Shown here: in pieces, positions 52,501 through 61,100 of the stretch
How positions within the stretch are numbered: position 1 is the stretch's first letter
Layout: each line of letters opens with the position of its first letter
Assembly: GCF_947489565.1 (NCBI RefSeq)
Contig: NZ_CANLEA010000008.1
Location: 1-64,000, forward strand
Reading direction: 5' to 3'
Length of the DNA stretch: 64,000 bases
Source of the DNA: an uncultured Kordia sp.
Lineage (GTDB): Bacteria; Bacteroidota; Bacteroidia; Flavobacteriales; Flavobacteriaceae
The notes under the pieces: generated by a model
Databases searched by the model: none
What the model saw: only the letters and a program-made list of their open reading frames with translations
What the model was told of the DNA's origin: nothing
Made by a program: the position numbers and the translations under genes

Positions 52501-53658
52501 TTCACCATTCAGCTCAAAACTTTCTAATGCAGCAAAATCTTGAATTCCTGTTAGATTTGCAGTTCCTGTGCTACTTAAGTTTAAAGCCGTTACATTTTCA
52601 ATTAAAGCTGTTGGCACTTGTCCATCACTTGACATATCATCATAGCCTAAAGCTTCCAATGCCGTTTCAAAATTGATGTCAGGAATTATGGTGTATCTAC
52701 AATACTCTGTGCTTGTAAATAGTGTTTGTGCATCAATACTGGTCCAATTGCTTGTACTATAGGCTGTATCATCTACAAATACACAGGTTAACTCAGTATT
52801 ACTAGTTAGATTTACACTTGAAATATTGGTGTTATTACGATTTCTCAAATTAGCTGAGGTCAAGTTATTATTGCTTAACTGAATGGTACTTAATGCAGTA
52901 TTCATAGTCAAATCAATACTTGTTAATTGATTTGAGGATGCATCAAAATTTATTAATGCAGTATTGAAACCTAGGTCAATTGCACTCAATTGATTGTTAG
53001 AAATAACTAGGTTTTCCAAATTCACGAGCGGTTCAAGAGAAATGCTTTGGAGTGAATTTTCACTAACATCTAAGATTTTTAAATTTGTCAATGTACCAAC
53101 CTCAAGAGTCATAAACATATTATTCGTTACTCGAAGTGTTTCCAAGTTCATGCTGTTAAAAATTTCCAGCATTGATAAGTTGTTATTGTTTAGAGAAACT
53201 TCTAGCAATGCAGATAGATTCTGAATGTTGATCTGGAAAAGATTGTTATTATCAGCTTGTATGTATTGCAACGATTGATTGTTACTTAAGTCTAATATGT
53301 TCAGCATATTGTCATTCGCATACAAATGTGTCAATTGAGGCAGACCATTTAGGTTCAAATTTGTCAAATTATTTCCTGAAACATTTAAGGTTTGTAGCGC
53401 TGCAAAATGCTCAATTCCTGATAAGTCAGCGATAAATTGATTGGACACGTTTAAGTCTGTCGTTATCATAACCATTCCCATGGGAACTTGTCCATCGCCT
53501 GGCATATCGTCAATTCCTAAGTTAAATAATGCGATTTCAAAATTAGGATCTGGAATTGGAATGAATGAAGCACATTCCACATTGTTGTCAGTTTCTGTAT
53601 ATCCGTAACTATACCATAGATTACAGAACAGAAGTAAAGCTGTTAGTTTTCTATACAT
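46555..53658 (-). CDS. Giant modular leucine-rich-repeat secreted protein (2367 aa)
   Basis: ATG at 53658 and signal peptide RKLTALLLFCNLWYSYGY. The protein is nine modules, each opened by Y.xIPD.NFE..L..LGYDD...DGQVPT.LIE. Each then has LRRs of about 21 residues (L..L....N.LT..DLS.N..L) and ends NGNNTNI....NPNLTC..VDDAAYSTTNWT...SFSDTYCRY. Two conserved Cys per module junction may form a disulfide. The C-terminal about 240 residues are a non-LRR region (LQGAALNRNAGEQNLMRDDVRVAGY) and two dockerin-like calcium-loop motifs (NANGDTVIQYSGT, DANMDGVIQYSGT). There is no canonical T9SS CTD. It is probably a surface adhesin or binding protein. The T9SS-protein gene follows in the operon. Confidence 0.88.
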   Translation of the reverse strand: MYRKLTALLLFCNLWYSYGYTETDNNVECASFIPIPDPNFEIALFNLGIDDMPGDGQVPMGMVMITTDLNVSNQFIADLSGIEHFAALQTLNVSGNNLTNLNLNGLPQLTHLYANDNMLNILDLSNNQSLQYIQADNNNLFQINIQNLSALLEVSLNNNNLSMLEIFNSMNLETLRVTNNMFMTLEVGTLTNLKILDVSENSLQSISLEPLVNLENLVISNNQLSAIDLGFNTALINFDASSNQLTSIDLTMNTALSTIQLSNNNLTSANLRNRNNTNISSVNLTSNTELTCVFVDDTAYSTSNWTSIDAQTLFTSTEYCRYTIIPDINFETALEALGYDDMSSDGQVPTALIENVTALNLSSTGTANLTGIQDFAALESFELNGETIPTVDLSANTQLKTVEFSDSTINTFLVDNNPLLETIEFDSSDEQSVITDLNLSNSPSLRELDANSIGLVNLTLPNDIQNLEKVFLEGNNFESLDLSGATSLTRILLGNSTDLNYLNLKNGNNTNVTLINLLNTPNLTCVLVDDATYSTTNWTVVDNQISFSDTYCRYTAIPDANFELRLGTLGYDDIATDGQVPTALIENAQSILIANLAITDLTGIEDFTALQTLEADFNNLTTIDLSNNLNLTYLNVNRNDLTNLDLTANTSLVTVIVTENELTELDIRSGNNTNIFVFNARNNPNLTCIFVDDAAYSSANWTAIDAQTQFSATGYCRYTSIPDSNFEAALNTLGYDDISGDQQVPTALIEVVTSLDVNSESIADMTGIQDFIALTELEAANNPFSTINVSTLTDLEILNLDSCPITSLDVSSNLQLKNLDVEDGGNLNSLDLTTNTLLEVLDANDASLSSITFGNLTSLKNLYLNSNQLQSLDLSELVALEEVFLRNNALTYLNVKNGNNTAILSGNFDTSQNPDLSCIVVDDVAYSTTYWTAIELNTSFSDTYCRYTAIPDSNFEAALNALGYDDIPDDGQVPTTLIENELVLDVRNASIADLTGIEDFTALGSLRLTNNSLTSIDLSQNLNLDFLWCDKNSLTSLDLSNNTGVRFIAASENAITSFDATGLSELTNLSIWSNQLSSINLTDAVALRELDLFGNSLTELDVSENVLLKEIGIRNNSISSLDLTNNPALTSVDVRDNDMTHLNVKNGFNTNITNFRANSNSNLTCIRVDDAVYSTTNWTNIDAQTSFSDTYCRYTAIPDPNFEAYLDSLGYDDSTADGQVPTALIEGLTSFTILPGNTISDITGIEAFTALEELRIYQNNITSVNVDVNTALTLLEINSNPVTSLSINNNPLLEYILIVDTGTTIASLDLSNSPLLRDIDITNAGLQSIVLPELPNLEKIFMPNNNLTDSLDLSASTGIQRVALQGNNLLDFNMKNGNNTNILSIFLDNNPNLSCVLVDDAAYSTTNWTNRDMQTSFSDSYCRYTAIPDANFEAALEALGYDDMSSDGQVPTLLIEGITSLDIQNQAITDLTGIEAFTALTDLQANNNLFSTVNLHANSALEILNLSNCPLTELDLSSLVNLLEIDLVNNNLTSLDLSNNTALLSLVSTGNSIVSYDLRNNTALNELVVVSNVAEFINIKNGNNTNISGHSIYGSPSLCVSVDDVQYAVSNWSNVQSSSIFTDSYCRYTQIPDADFEAQLTSRGYDDIPDDGQVPTLLIESITTLVLNNDNISDVTGIEDFAALTRLSLKENDFTTIDLSQNTLLESINFEESDVISINISNNPLLRSIDCNQSDLANIDISNVPLLEYLDISGTEVANLDTSNTPLLSNLDVSGTLISVLDVSNNPLLTSIRINGTDIESLDLSVCTGLIEFSAFNATNLTFLNMKNGNNTNVIDFDTRNCNVLDCVLVDDAAYSTTNWTQIEAVTSFSDTYCRYTAIPDAVFESELGALTYDDIPDDGQVPTALIENVISLDVGGAGISDITGIEAFVNLEDLNVESNSFTNIDVSNLTKLKELRLSNCPITSIDVSTNVLLEDLFLENAVNLGVLDLSTNTQLINLDATNCGITAITFTTHDNLLSIVVPQNELTNLDVSSFGALAGIEVNDNNLNFLNVKNGNNGNLEIIDFTNNPNLACILVDDAANANTNWSSFKDVTATYNDVSCTNDFSLDIRVYLQGAALNRNAGEQNLMRDDVRVAGYLPTTSPYADAITCEATVFDVAGANAIVDWIWIELRDPTNNTVVSHARSALLQRDGDVVEIDGVSTLNFSNLEDTYYVVVNHRSHLGIMTANAITFTIGATNSVNFASFGNSSLFGSNARTTFGMPTEIYGMWCGNANGDTVIQYSGTSPDTPNILSEVLNDPGNFLNFPTYSVTGYNVNDANMDGVIQYSGTNPDTPFILQNVLAHPGNFLNFSTYQIIEQLPENLIQQ

Positions 53659-54156
53659 CGTTTTTTAGTTTATTTTAATTATGATTGTTATAAAAACTGT
53701 TGCATGAATGTTTTTAAAAACTATTCAGGAGTGTTCTTATATTTTTTGACAAATATTTATAAATCTTCATGCGTTCGGAAAAAAAGCAGGTTGACAAAGT
53801 ATTAACAACTTGTTAAAACTTCCATTTTTTAAGGGATTAGAGCATTTTTTGGGTTTTAAAACAGATAACTTAATTGATTACATTAATGTGAGTTCGAGTG
53901 GCGAATCTGTGATTCGTTGTATTGAAACAGCATTGAATTTCTGAGTTGTTCTCGATACTATCTTCTTCATTTCATTACGAAAATCACTCGAACTGACATT
54001 TTTTGAAATTGAACTTGAACTTGAATTTGAAATATCTAACGTCAGTTCGAGTGTTTTTATAGAGCAAAGCGGAATAAAAATGTATCGAGAACTACTTGGT
54101 AACTTTTTTAATGTAAAAATGTGTCAATTTGACGATGTAGTAATGTTGTTATAATG

Positions 54157-54257
54157 CGTCATTGCGCGGAAGTATGACAAAGCAATCTGTAACTTTTATA
54201 ACAGATATGTTTTATGATAAACAGATCTCCACGTCACTAGCGTTCCTCGTGATGACG
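54157..54257. repeat. Imperfect palindromic element of about 100 bp
   Basis: CGTCATTGCGCGGAAG on the left is matched by the reverse complement of CGTTCCTCGTGATGACG on the right, with AGCAATCTGT/ACAGATCT arms inside. It resembles the CGTCATTGCGAGG-type intergenic palindromes common in many bacteria. It lacks an ORF, and may be a MITE- or REP-like element. Confidence 0.55.
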
Positions 54258-54314
54258 AATCATACATAACGAAATCAAACTTTATCAAAATTCATTTGTT
54301 TTTGTCATAGAAAT

Positions 54315-54551
54315 CGAACTGACGGATTGTGATATAAAAATAATTATGTGTTTTTGTGAAACTGATTACTTCACTATTACTTATAATTGTGGATCATTTT
54401 TTTGTCACGAATTCACGAATAGTGTTTAGGGAACCATTAACTTTATAAATATTCACACAAATCGTCTTGTGTATCTAATAGTGTCTTTATTCCAACCGTC
54501 AGTTCGAGTGAGATTTCAAAGAAATCTTGTATCGAGAACAGCTTTGAATTT
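54315..54551. repeat. Intergenic direct repeat, copy 1
   Basis: Begins CGAACTGACGGATTGTG and ends ...GAGAACAGCTTTGAATTT. It contains CACGAATTCACGAATAGTG and the small hairpin AGATTTC-AAA-GAAATCT (54511-54527). Copy 2 lies about 285-287 bp further right, with few differences. Confidence 0.85.
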
Positions 54552-54599
54552 CTGAGTTGTTCTCAATACTATTTTCTTCATTTCATTACGAAAATCACT

Positions 54600-54838
54600 C
54601 GAACTGACGGATTGTGTGATATAAAAATAATTATGTGTTTTTGTGAAACTGATTACTTCACTATTACTTATAATTGTGGATCATTTTTTTGTCACGAATT
54701 CACGAATAGTGTTTAGGCAATCATTAACTTTATAAATATTCACACAAATCGTCTTGTGTATTTAATAGTGTCTTTATTCCAACCGTCAGTTCGAGTGAGA
54801 TTTCAAAGAAATCTTGTATCGAGAACAGCTTTGAATTT
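54600..54838. repeat. Intergenic direct repeat, copy 2
   Basis: Same as copy 1 apart from a 2-base insertion (TGTG) near its start and a few substitutions, for example TTTAGGCAATC in place of TTTAGGGAACC. The hairpin is at 54798-54814. The two copies are separated by a 48-bp spacer that is itself a related repeat. Confidence 0.85.
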
Positions 54839-55125
54839 TGAGCGCTTCTCGATACATTTTTTCTTCATTTTATTCTGAAAAAAAACTCGAAGTGACGATT
54901 GGGTTTCAAAAGCATCAGTAAAGGAGCGCAGTCGAGAACACTATAAAAACTAGAATTTCAATTAAATCTCATGAGCTGCGCTCGGTATCTACGATAATGC
55001 TCGATTTGACACTTTTTGTAAACTTTTATAAATCAAATACATAACAAAATAGTTATATCGAACTCACGTTAAACATCTCTATTGTTTGCTTTCAAAGGAT
55101 AGTTATTGCGCTTTTTTGTTTTGAA

Positions 55126-58100
55126 TTATTGCTGGTTTTGTGGTAATTGTTCTATGATTTGATAGGTGCTAAAGTTTAGAAAGTTTCCAGGATGTGCCAG
55201 TACATTTTGTAGAATGAACGGCGTATCCGGATTGGTTCCTGAGTATTGAATCATTCCATCCATATTGATATCATTTGCATAATATCCAATGACATTATAG
55301 GTTGGAAAATTTAGGAAGTTTCCAGGATCGTTTAATACTGTCGATAAGATATTTGGTGTGTCTGGACTTGTCCCAGAATATTGCACAACCATATCGCTGT
55401 TTGCATTTCCTGCCCATAACGCCGCAACACCAGATGGCATGCCTGAAGTGGTTTGCGCATTGCTTCCATAGGTTGAACCTGTCGTAAAATCTATACTATT
55501 TGTAGCTACAAATGTTATCGGAGCACTACTCATAATCCCTAAGTGACTGCGATGATTTGCAACTACATAATATGTATTTTCGTCTGTAGCGAAATTTAAT
55601 GGAGAAACACCATCTACATCCACAATGTCACCATCGCGTTGTAATAAGGCAGAACGTGAATAAGAAACAATGGTATTATCGGTACCTTCTCTCAATTCTA
55701 CCCAAACCCAATCGACAATGGCATCATTTCCTGTAGCGTTAAATACCGTATTTTCACAAGATAACATATCAGCATACGGACTTCTCGTTGGAATGTAACC
55801 AGCTACGCGTAAGTCGTCTCGCATTAAGCTTTCTTCTCCAGTATTTGGATTGAGTGCTGCACCTTGTAAAAAGATTTTAATAGCTACTGTAAAGTTACTA
55901 GCACATGACATTTCATTAAATGTAATGGTACTATCTACAGCAAACCAATTGATATCACTGTATTCAGCATCATCTACTAATACACAAGTTAAGTTTGGTG
56001 TATTGCCTATAGAGAATTGATTGATATTCGTATTATTTTCATTTTGCAGATTTAACGATGAAATTGGCGCATTGGAAAGAAAGAATTTTTCAAGTTCAGT
56101 ATTCATACTTAAATCTAATGCAGTGATATCAACATTGTTTAGTGATAAATAATTTAGAATAGGATTGTTAGTAAGATCTAAACTTGTAAGACTACTGCCG
56201 TTGATACTTAAGAAATCTAAGGCTATATTTCCACTCACATCTAAACTCGCAATTCCCGTATTATTTGTTAATAGTAAACGTTCAAGTCTTGTGTTTGTGC
56301 TAAAGTTTAGCGCTGTAAGGTTTGTACCTACTAAACTTAAGTTATCAAGGTTTGTGAAATCTTCAATACCTGTTAAATCAGCAATTGGTATATTGGAAAT
56401 CGTCAAACCATTGATATTTTCTATGAATACTGTTGGTACTTGTCCATCATCAGAAATATCATCATAACCGAGATTGTCTAAATATGCTTCAAAATTAGCA
56501 TCTGGAATTTGTGTATAACGACAATGCATTTCATTAAAACTAGCTTGCGCGTCAATATTACTCCAGTTGGCAGTACTATAGACTGCATCATCAACTATAA
56601 TACAGTCTAAATCTATATTATTTCTAGCATCAAAAGATGTGATGGAGGTATTATTGCCATTTTGAAGATTTACAATTCTTAATTCTGTTTCAGAAATGTT
56701 CAGAGATTCTAAAGATATATTAGACGTTAAATCCAATCTTGACATGTGAGTTCTTTGTAATTCTAAGTCTCTCAGTAATACTGCATCTGCAAGATTAATG
56801 TATGTAAGATTTGGCATTTCAAAAGCAATCAATCGTGTTAATAAATTACTTCCACTCAAGTCTAAAGTGCTAATATGTGTTCTGTATATATACAATTCTT
56901 CTAAAGCTGTTGCTCCCGTAAGACTGATGATGGTCATAGAATTTTCGTATACATTTACGGTTTCTAATAGTGGTGTATTAGATATATCTAACGAAGAAGT
57001 AATAGCTGCAACTGCCTCTAATGACAGTAAGTTAGGCATTTCACTAATGTCTAAGTCAGCAATAGTATTCCCAGAAACATTTAATGCTTGTAGCGCTGTA
57101 AAATCTTTAATTCCTGTTAAGTCACTAATGTTGGCATTAGAAGCATTTAACGAATTTACGACTTCAATTAAGGCTGTTGGTACTTGTCCGTCAGTTGAAA
57201 TATCGTCATATCCTAACAATGCTAATCTGGCTTCAAAATTTGGATCTGGAATTGCTGTGTAACGACAATAATCTGTTGCTGTAAAGCTTGCTGTTGCATC
57301 TATATTCGTTAAGTTGGTAGTACTGTAAGCAATGTCGTCTACTGAAATACAGCTTAGGTTCGGATTTGAAGTCACATTAAAATAGCCAATATTTGTATTG
57401 TTACCATTTTTAATATTTAGCCCTGTAAGATTACAGTTGATAGCTTCTAAATCTTCCAGTTGTGTATGCAAACTTAGATCTAACGCTGTGCTTAGTGTGT
57501 TATTAGATATGTAAATATATTGTACTAATAAATTATTACTGAAATCAATAGATGTTAATTGATTATCTGCGGCATCTAATTCTAATAAATTTGGCAAAGT
57601 AGAAAGGTCTATTGCTGTAAGATTACAGCCTGAAATATCCATACTATCTATCAGTGCATTGTTTGGAAAGGTTATAGTTGTTAAGCTTGCATTTCCTTCT
57701 AAATTGATATCCTCAAGCAACACATTATCACTCAAATCTAAAGAAGTAAAATTATTCAATCTAGCTTGTATTCTTGTAAGGTTTATCAAGGTGCTCAAAT
57801 CAATGGTAGAAATGCTATTGGTAGAAATCAACAATTCTTCAAGATTCACATTGGCAGTTACATCGATAGTTGAAAGATTATTACTATTTACATTCAAGAA
57901 GGTTAGCGCGGTAAAATCTTCAATTCCTGCTAAATTAGTAATGGATTGATTCGATATTGACAATGATGTTACGACTTCAATTAATGCTGTAGGTACTTGT
58001 CCGTCGTCTGAAATATCATCATAGCCTAAAGCTTCCAACGCAGCTTCAAAATTCGGGTCTGGAATTAGCGTGTAACGGCAATAAGTGTCACTAAAGTTCG

Positions 58101-61100
58101 TAGTAGCATCAATACTCGTCCAATTGGTAGTACTGTATGTGGCATCATCTACCAATATACAGGTTAAATTTGGATTGTTTGTAGCATTAAATCTGCTATC
58201 AGTTATACTCGTATTATTTCCATTTTGCAGCGTTAAGAAACTTAAATTGTTATCACTTATATATACTCTAGTTAATGCTATATTTTGCGACAAATCTAAT
58301 TCTGTGAGCTGATTTTGTCTAAGATCTAATCGCTCTAAAGTGGGAAGATTCGATACATCGATACTTGTAAGTGCACATTCATTGGCAAATAACTCATGAA
58401 ATACAGGAAGATTTCCAAAAGTTAAGGAACTTAAATTAAAGTTTTCCTCGATATTAATGTCTTCTAGAAAATCAAGATCAGGAAGATGCAACGTTGTGAT
58501 ATCATTATTTCGAATGTCAATATCTTCTATCAATATATTGTTAGAAAAATCAATAGCAATAAGCTGATTTCGTTCCATTGTAAAGTTTTCTAATGCAGTA
58601 TTGTTTGAAAGATTGATCGTAGAAATATCGTTATTTGATAATATTATATTTCTCAAATTTACATTGTTGCTGAGGTCAATAGTAGTGAGTCCACAATCTG
58701 ATAAGAAAAGCACTTCTACAAGTGTATTCGTGCTCAAATTTATGGTTCCAATAGAATTTCCAGCAGCTTCTAATTTGGTTAGATTTATATTATTTGTTAC
58801 ATCAAGACTTGTTATATTATTGCGATTGATTACCAATTCTTCTAAGGCACTATTATTTGAAAGATCAAGAGTTGTTAGTGCGTTTTCATCTATATTTAAA
58901 ATCCTTAGATTAGTACAATTAGATATATTCACTGATTCAAGTGCCCCTCGAAAACTTCTAAACTCTTCTAAAAGTATATTATCACTCAAGTCTACTGTAG
59001 TTGCTAAATTAAATGCAATATTTAAGTATGTTAATGCTGTAAAATCTTCAATTCCTGTGAAATCGCTAATACTTTGTGAACTAACATTTAGTGAGGAAAT
59101 ACCTTCTATTAAAACGGTTGGCACTTGTCCATCATCTGAAATATCATCATAGCCTAAAGTTTCCAACGCAGCTTCAAAATTCGGATCGGGAACTTGTGTA
59201 TAACTACAATAGGTAGTACTAAAACTCGTAGTAACATCAATACTCGTCCAATTGGTAGTACTATACGCAACATCATCTACTAAAATGCACAACAAAGAAG
59301 CATTTGGGGTAGCACTAAATGTTGTAATGCCACTATTGTTTCCGTTTCTAAGATCTAAAGTGCTTAATCCTGTATTATTTACATTGATAGTCTCAAGGTT
59401 TCCATTTGCAGTTAAGTCTAAGATGCCTGTTAATAATGCATTGTCATAGGCTTCCAAATGTTTTAATGCGGTATTGGTACTGATATCAAGTGTGGTAATT
59501 TGTGTTCTGAATAGGAATGCTTCTTCCAGTGCAGTTGCATTGGTCAAATCGATTGTAGATACATTTGAATCTGAAGCAGTAATGGTTTGTAAAGCAGTAG
59601 CATCAGAAACATCTAATGTAGTAAGTGATGCAGTAGACGCCATATTTAACGTTTCTAAATTCGACATTCCACTCAAATCAAGATTGATAATATTTGTGCT
59701 GGAAACATCTAATGTTTGTAATGCTGTAAAATCTTGAATTCCTGTTATATCACTTATGTTTAATGAAGATATATCTAGTGAAGTTACCTCTTCAATTAAG
59801 GCAGTTGGTACTTGTCCGTCACTCGAAATATCGTCGTAACCTAAGTTTCCTAAAGAAGCTTCAAAGTTAGGATCAACGATGCTTGTATAACGACAGTAAT
59901 CTGTTGACGTAAAATTTGCCGTGGCATCAATTTTCGTCCAATTTTCGTTACTGTATGTAACATCATCTACCTGAATACAAGTTAAACTACCATTAAAACT
60001 TACGTCAAACGATGTTATTGCAGTATTATTACCATTTCTTATATCTAAACTGTTAAGACTAGTGTTAGAAGCATCAAGTATTTCTAAGGCAGTATTATTG
60101 CTCAAATCTAAACTGCGAATATTGCTTCGACTTACGTCTAATTCTCTTAAAGCGCTTAAATTACTTACATCTAGTACATTTAAAGAAGATTGGGAGGTAA
60201 TAATAACTTCTAGTGAAGTATTAGTGCTTAGGTCTAAACTAGAAATGCTTGTAGTATAAATATTCAATTCTTCTAAGTTTACAGCTCCATTAATATTAAG
60301 TTGAGAAACAAAACTTTCTGTCAACGTCAATGATTTTAAGGCTGGTGTGTTAGAAGCATCCACACTTTCTAGACTAGATGAAATAGGACTGGCAACAAAA
60401 GTTTCTAGATTAGGCATTCCGCTGACATCAATAATTGATAAAAGATTTGAAGAAACATCTAGTGTTTGTAGTGCTGTAAAATCTTGAATTCCTGTAATAC
60501 CAGTAATACCTTGACTTGAAGCATCTAAAGAAGTTACCACTTCAATTAAGGCAGTTGGTACTTGTCCATCTTCGGGAATATCATCATAACCTAAGCTTCC
60601 TAAATAAGCTTCAAAAGAGGAGTTTGGAATTGTGGTATATCTGCAATAGTCAGTTTCGCTAAAGCTGGAAGCAGCATCAATAGTGGTCCAGTTGGTCGTA
60701 CTGTATGCTGCGTCATCTACTGAAATACAAGTAAGTGCTGCATTTCCTGTCGTATTAAAGATTGAAATGCTCGTATTTGTTCCGTTTCGAATACTCAATG
60801 TTTCCAAAGTATTGTTGGATAGATTGATGAAGTCTAACGCAGTAGCGCCATCAAGATTTAAGGAAACTAATGCATTATTTTGGACTTCAAAATCTCTAAG
60901 AACATCATTCATTCCAACCGTTAAGGTTTCCAAACCATTATCTGTAATAGAAAGATTTTCAAGAACTGTATTCGTTGTCAAGTCTAAGCTTGTAATCGAA
61001 TTGTTATCTGCTGCAATTTGAGTAAGCAATGTATTGGTACTTACATCTAGACTTTCTAAGTTATTTGCATCAATTTCTAAATCTTCAAGAGCTGTATTAT

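Larger units (their letters stand above)
53659..55125. other. Repeat-rich non-coding region between the giant LRR genes
   Basis: About 1.47 kb without a credible gene. It holds a 102-bp imperfect palindrome (54157-54257), a direct repeat pair of about 237 bp (54315-54551 and 54600-54838), and many copies of the word GTCAGTTCGAGTG in both orientations. Parts match the left end of the window. A promoter for the leftward 2367-aa gene should lie near 53700, but no perfect box was found. Confidence 0.75.

Noticed and set aside
54315-54838. Insertion sequence between the giant genes
   Set aside because: No transposase frame, no terminal inverted repeats at the ends of the direct copies.
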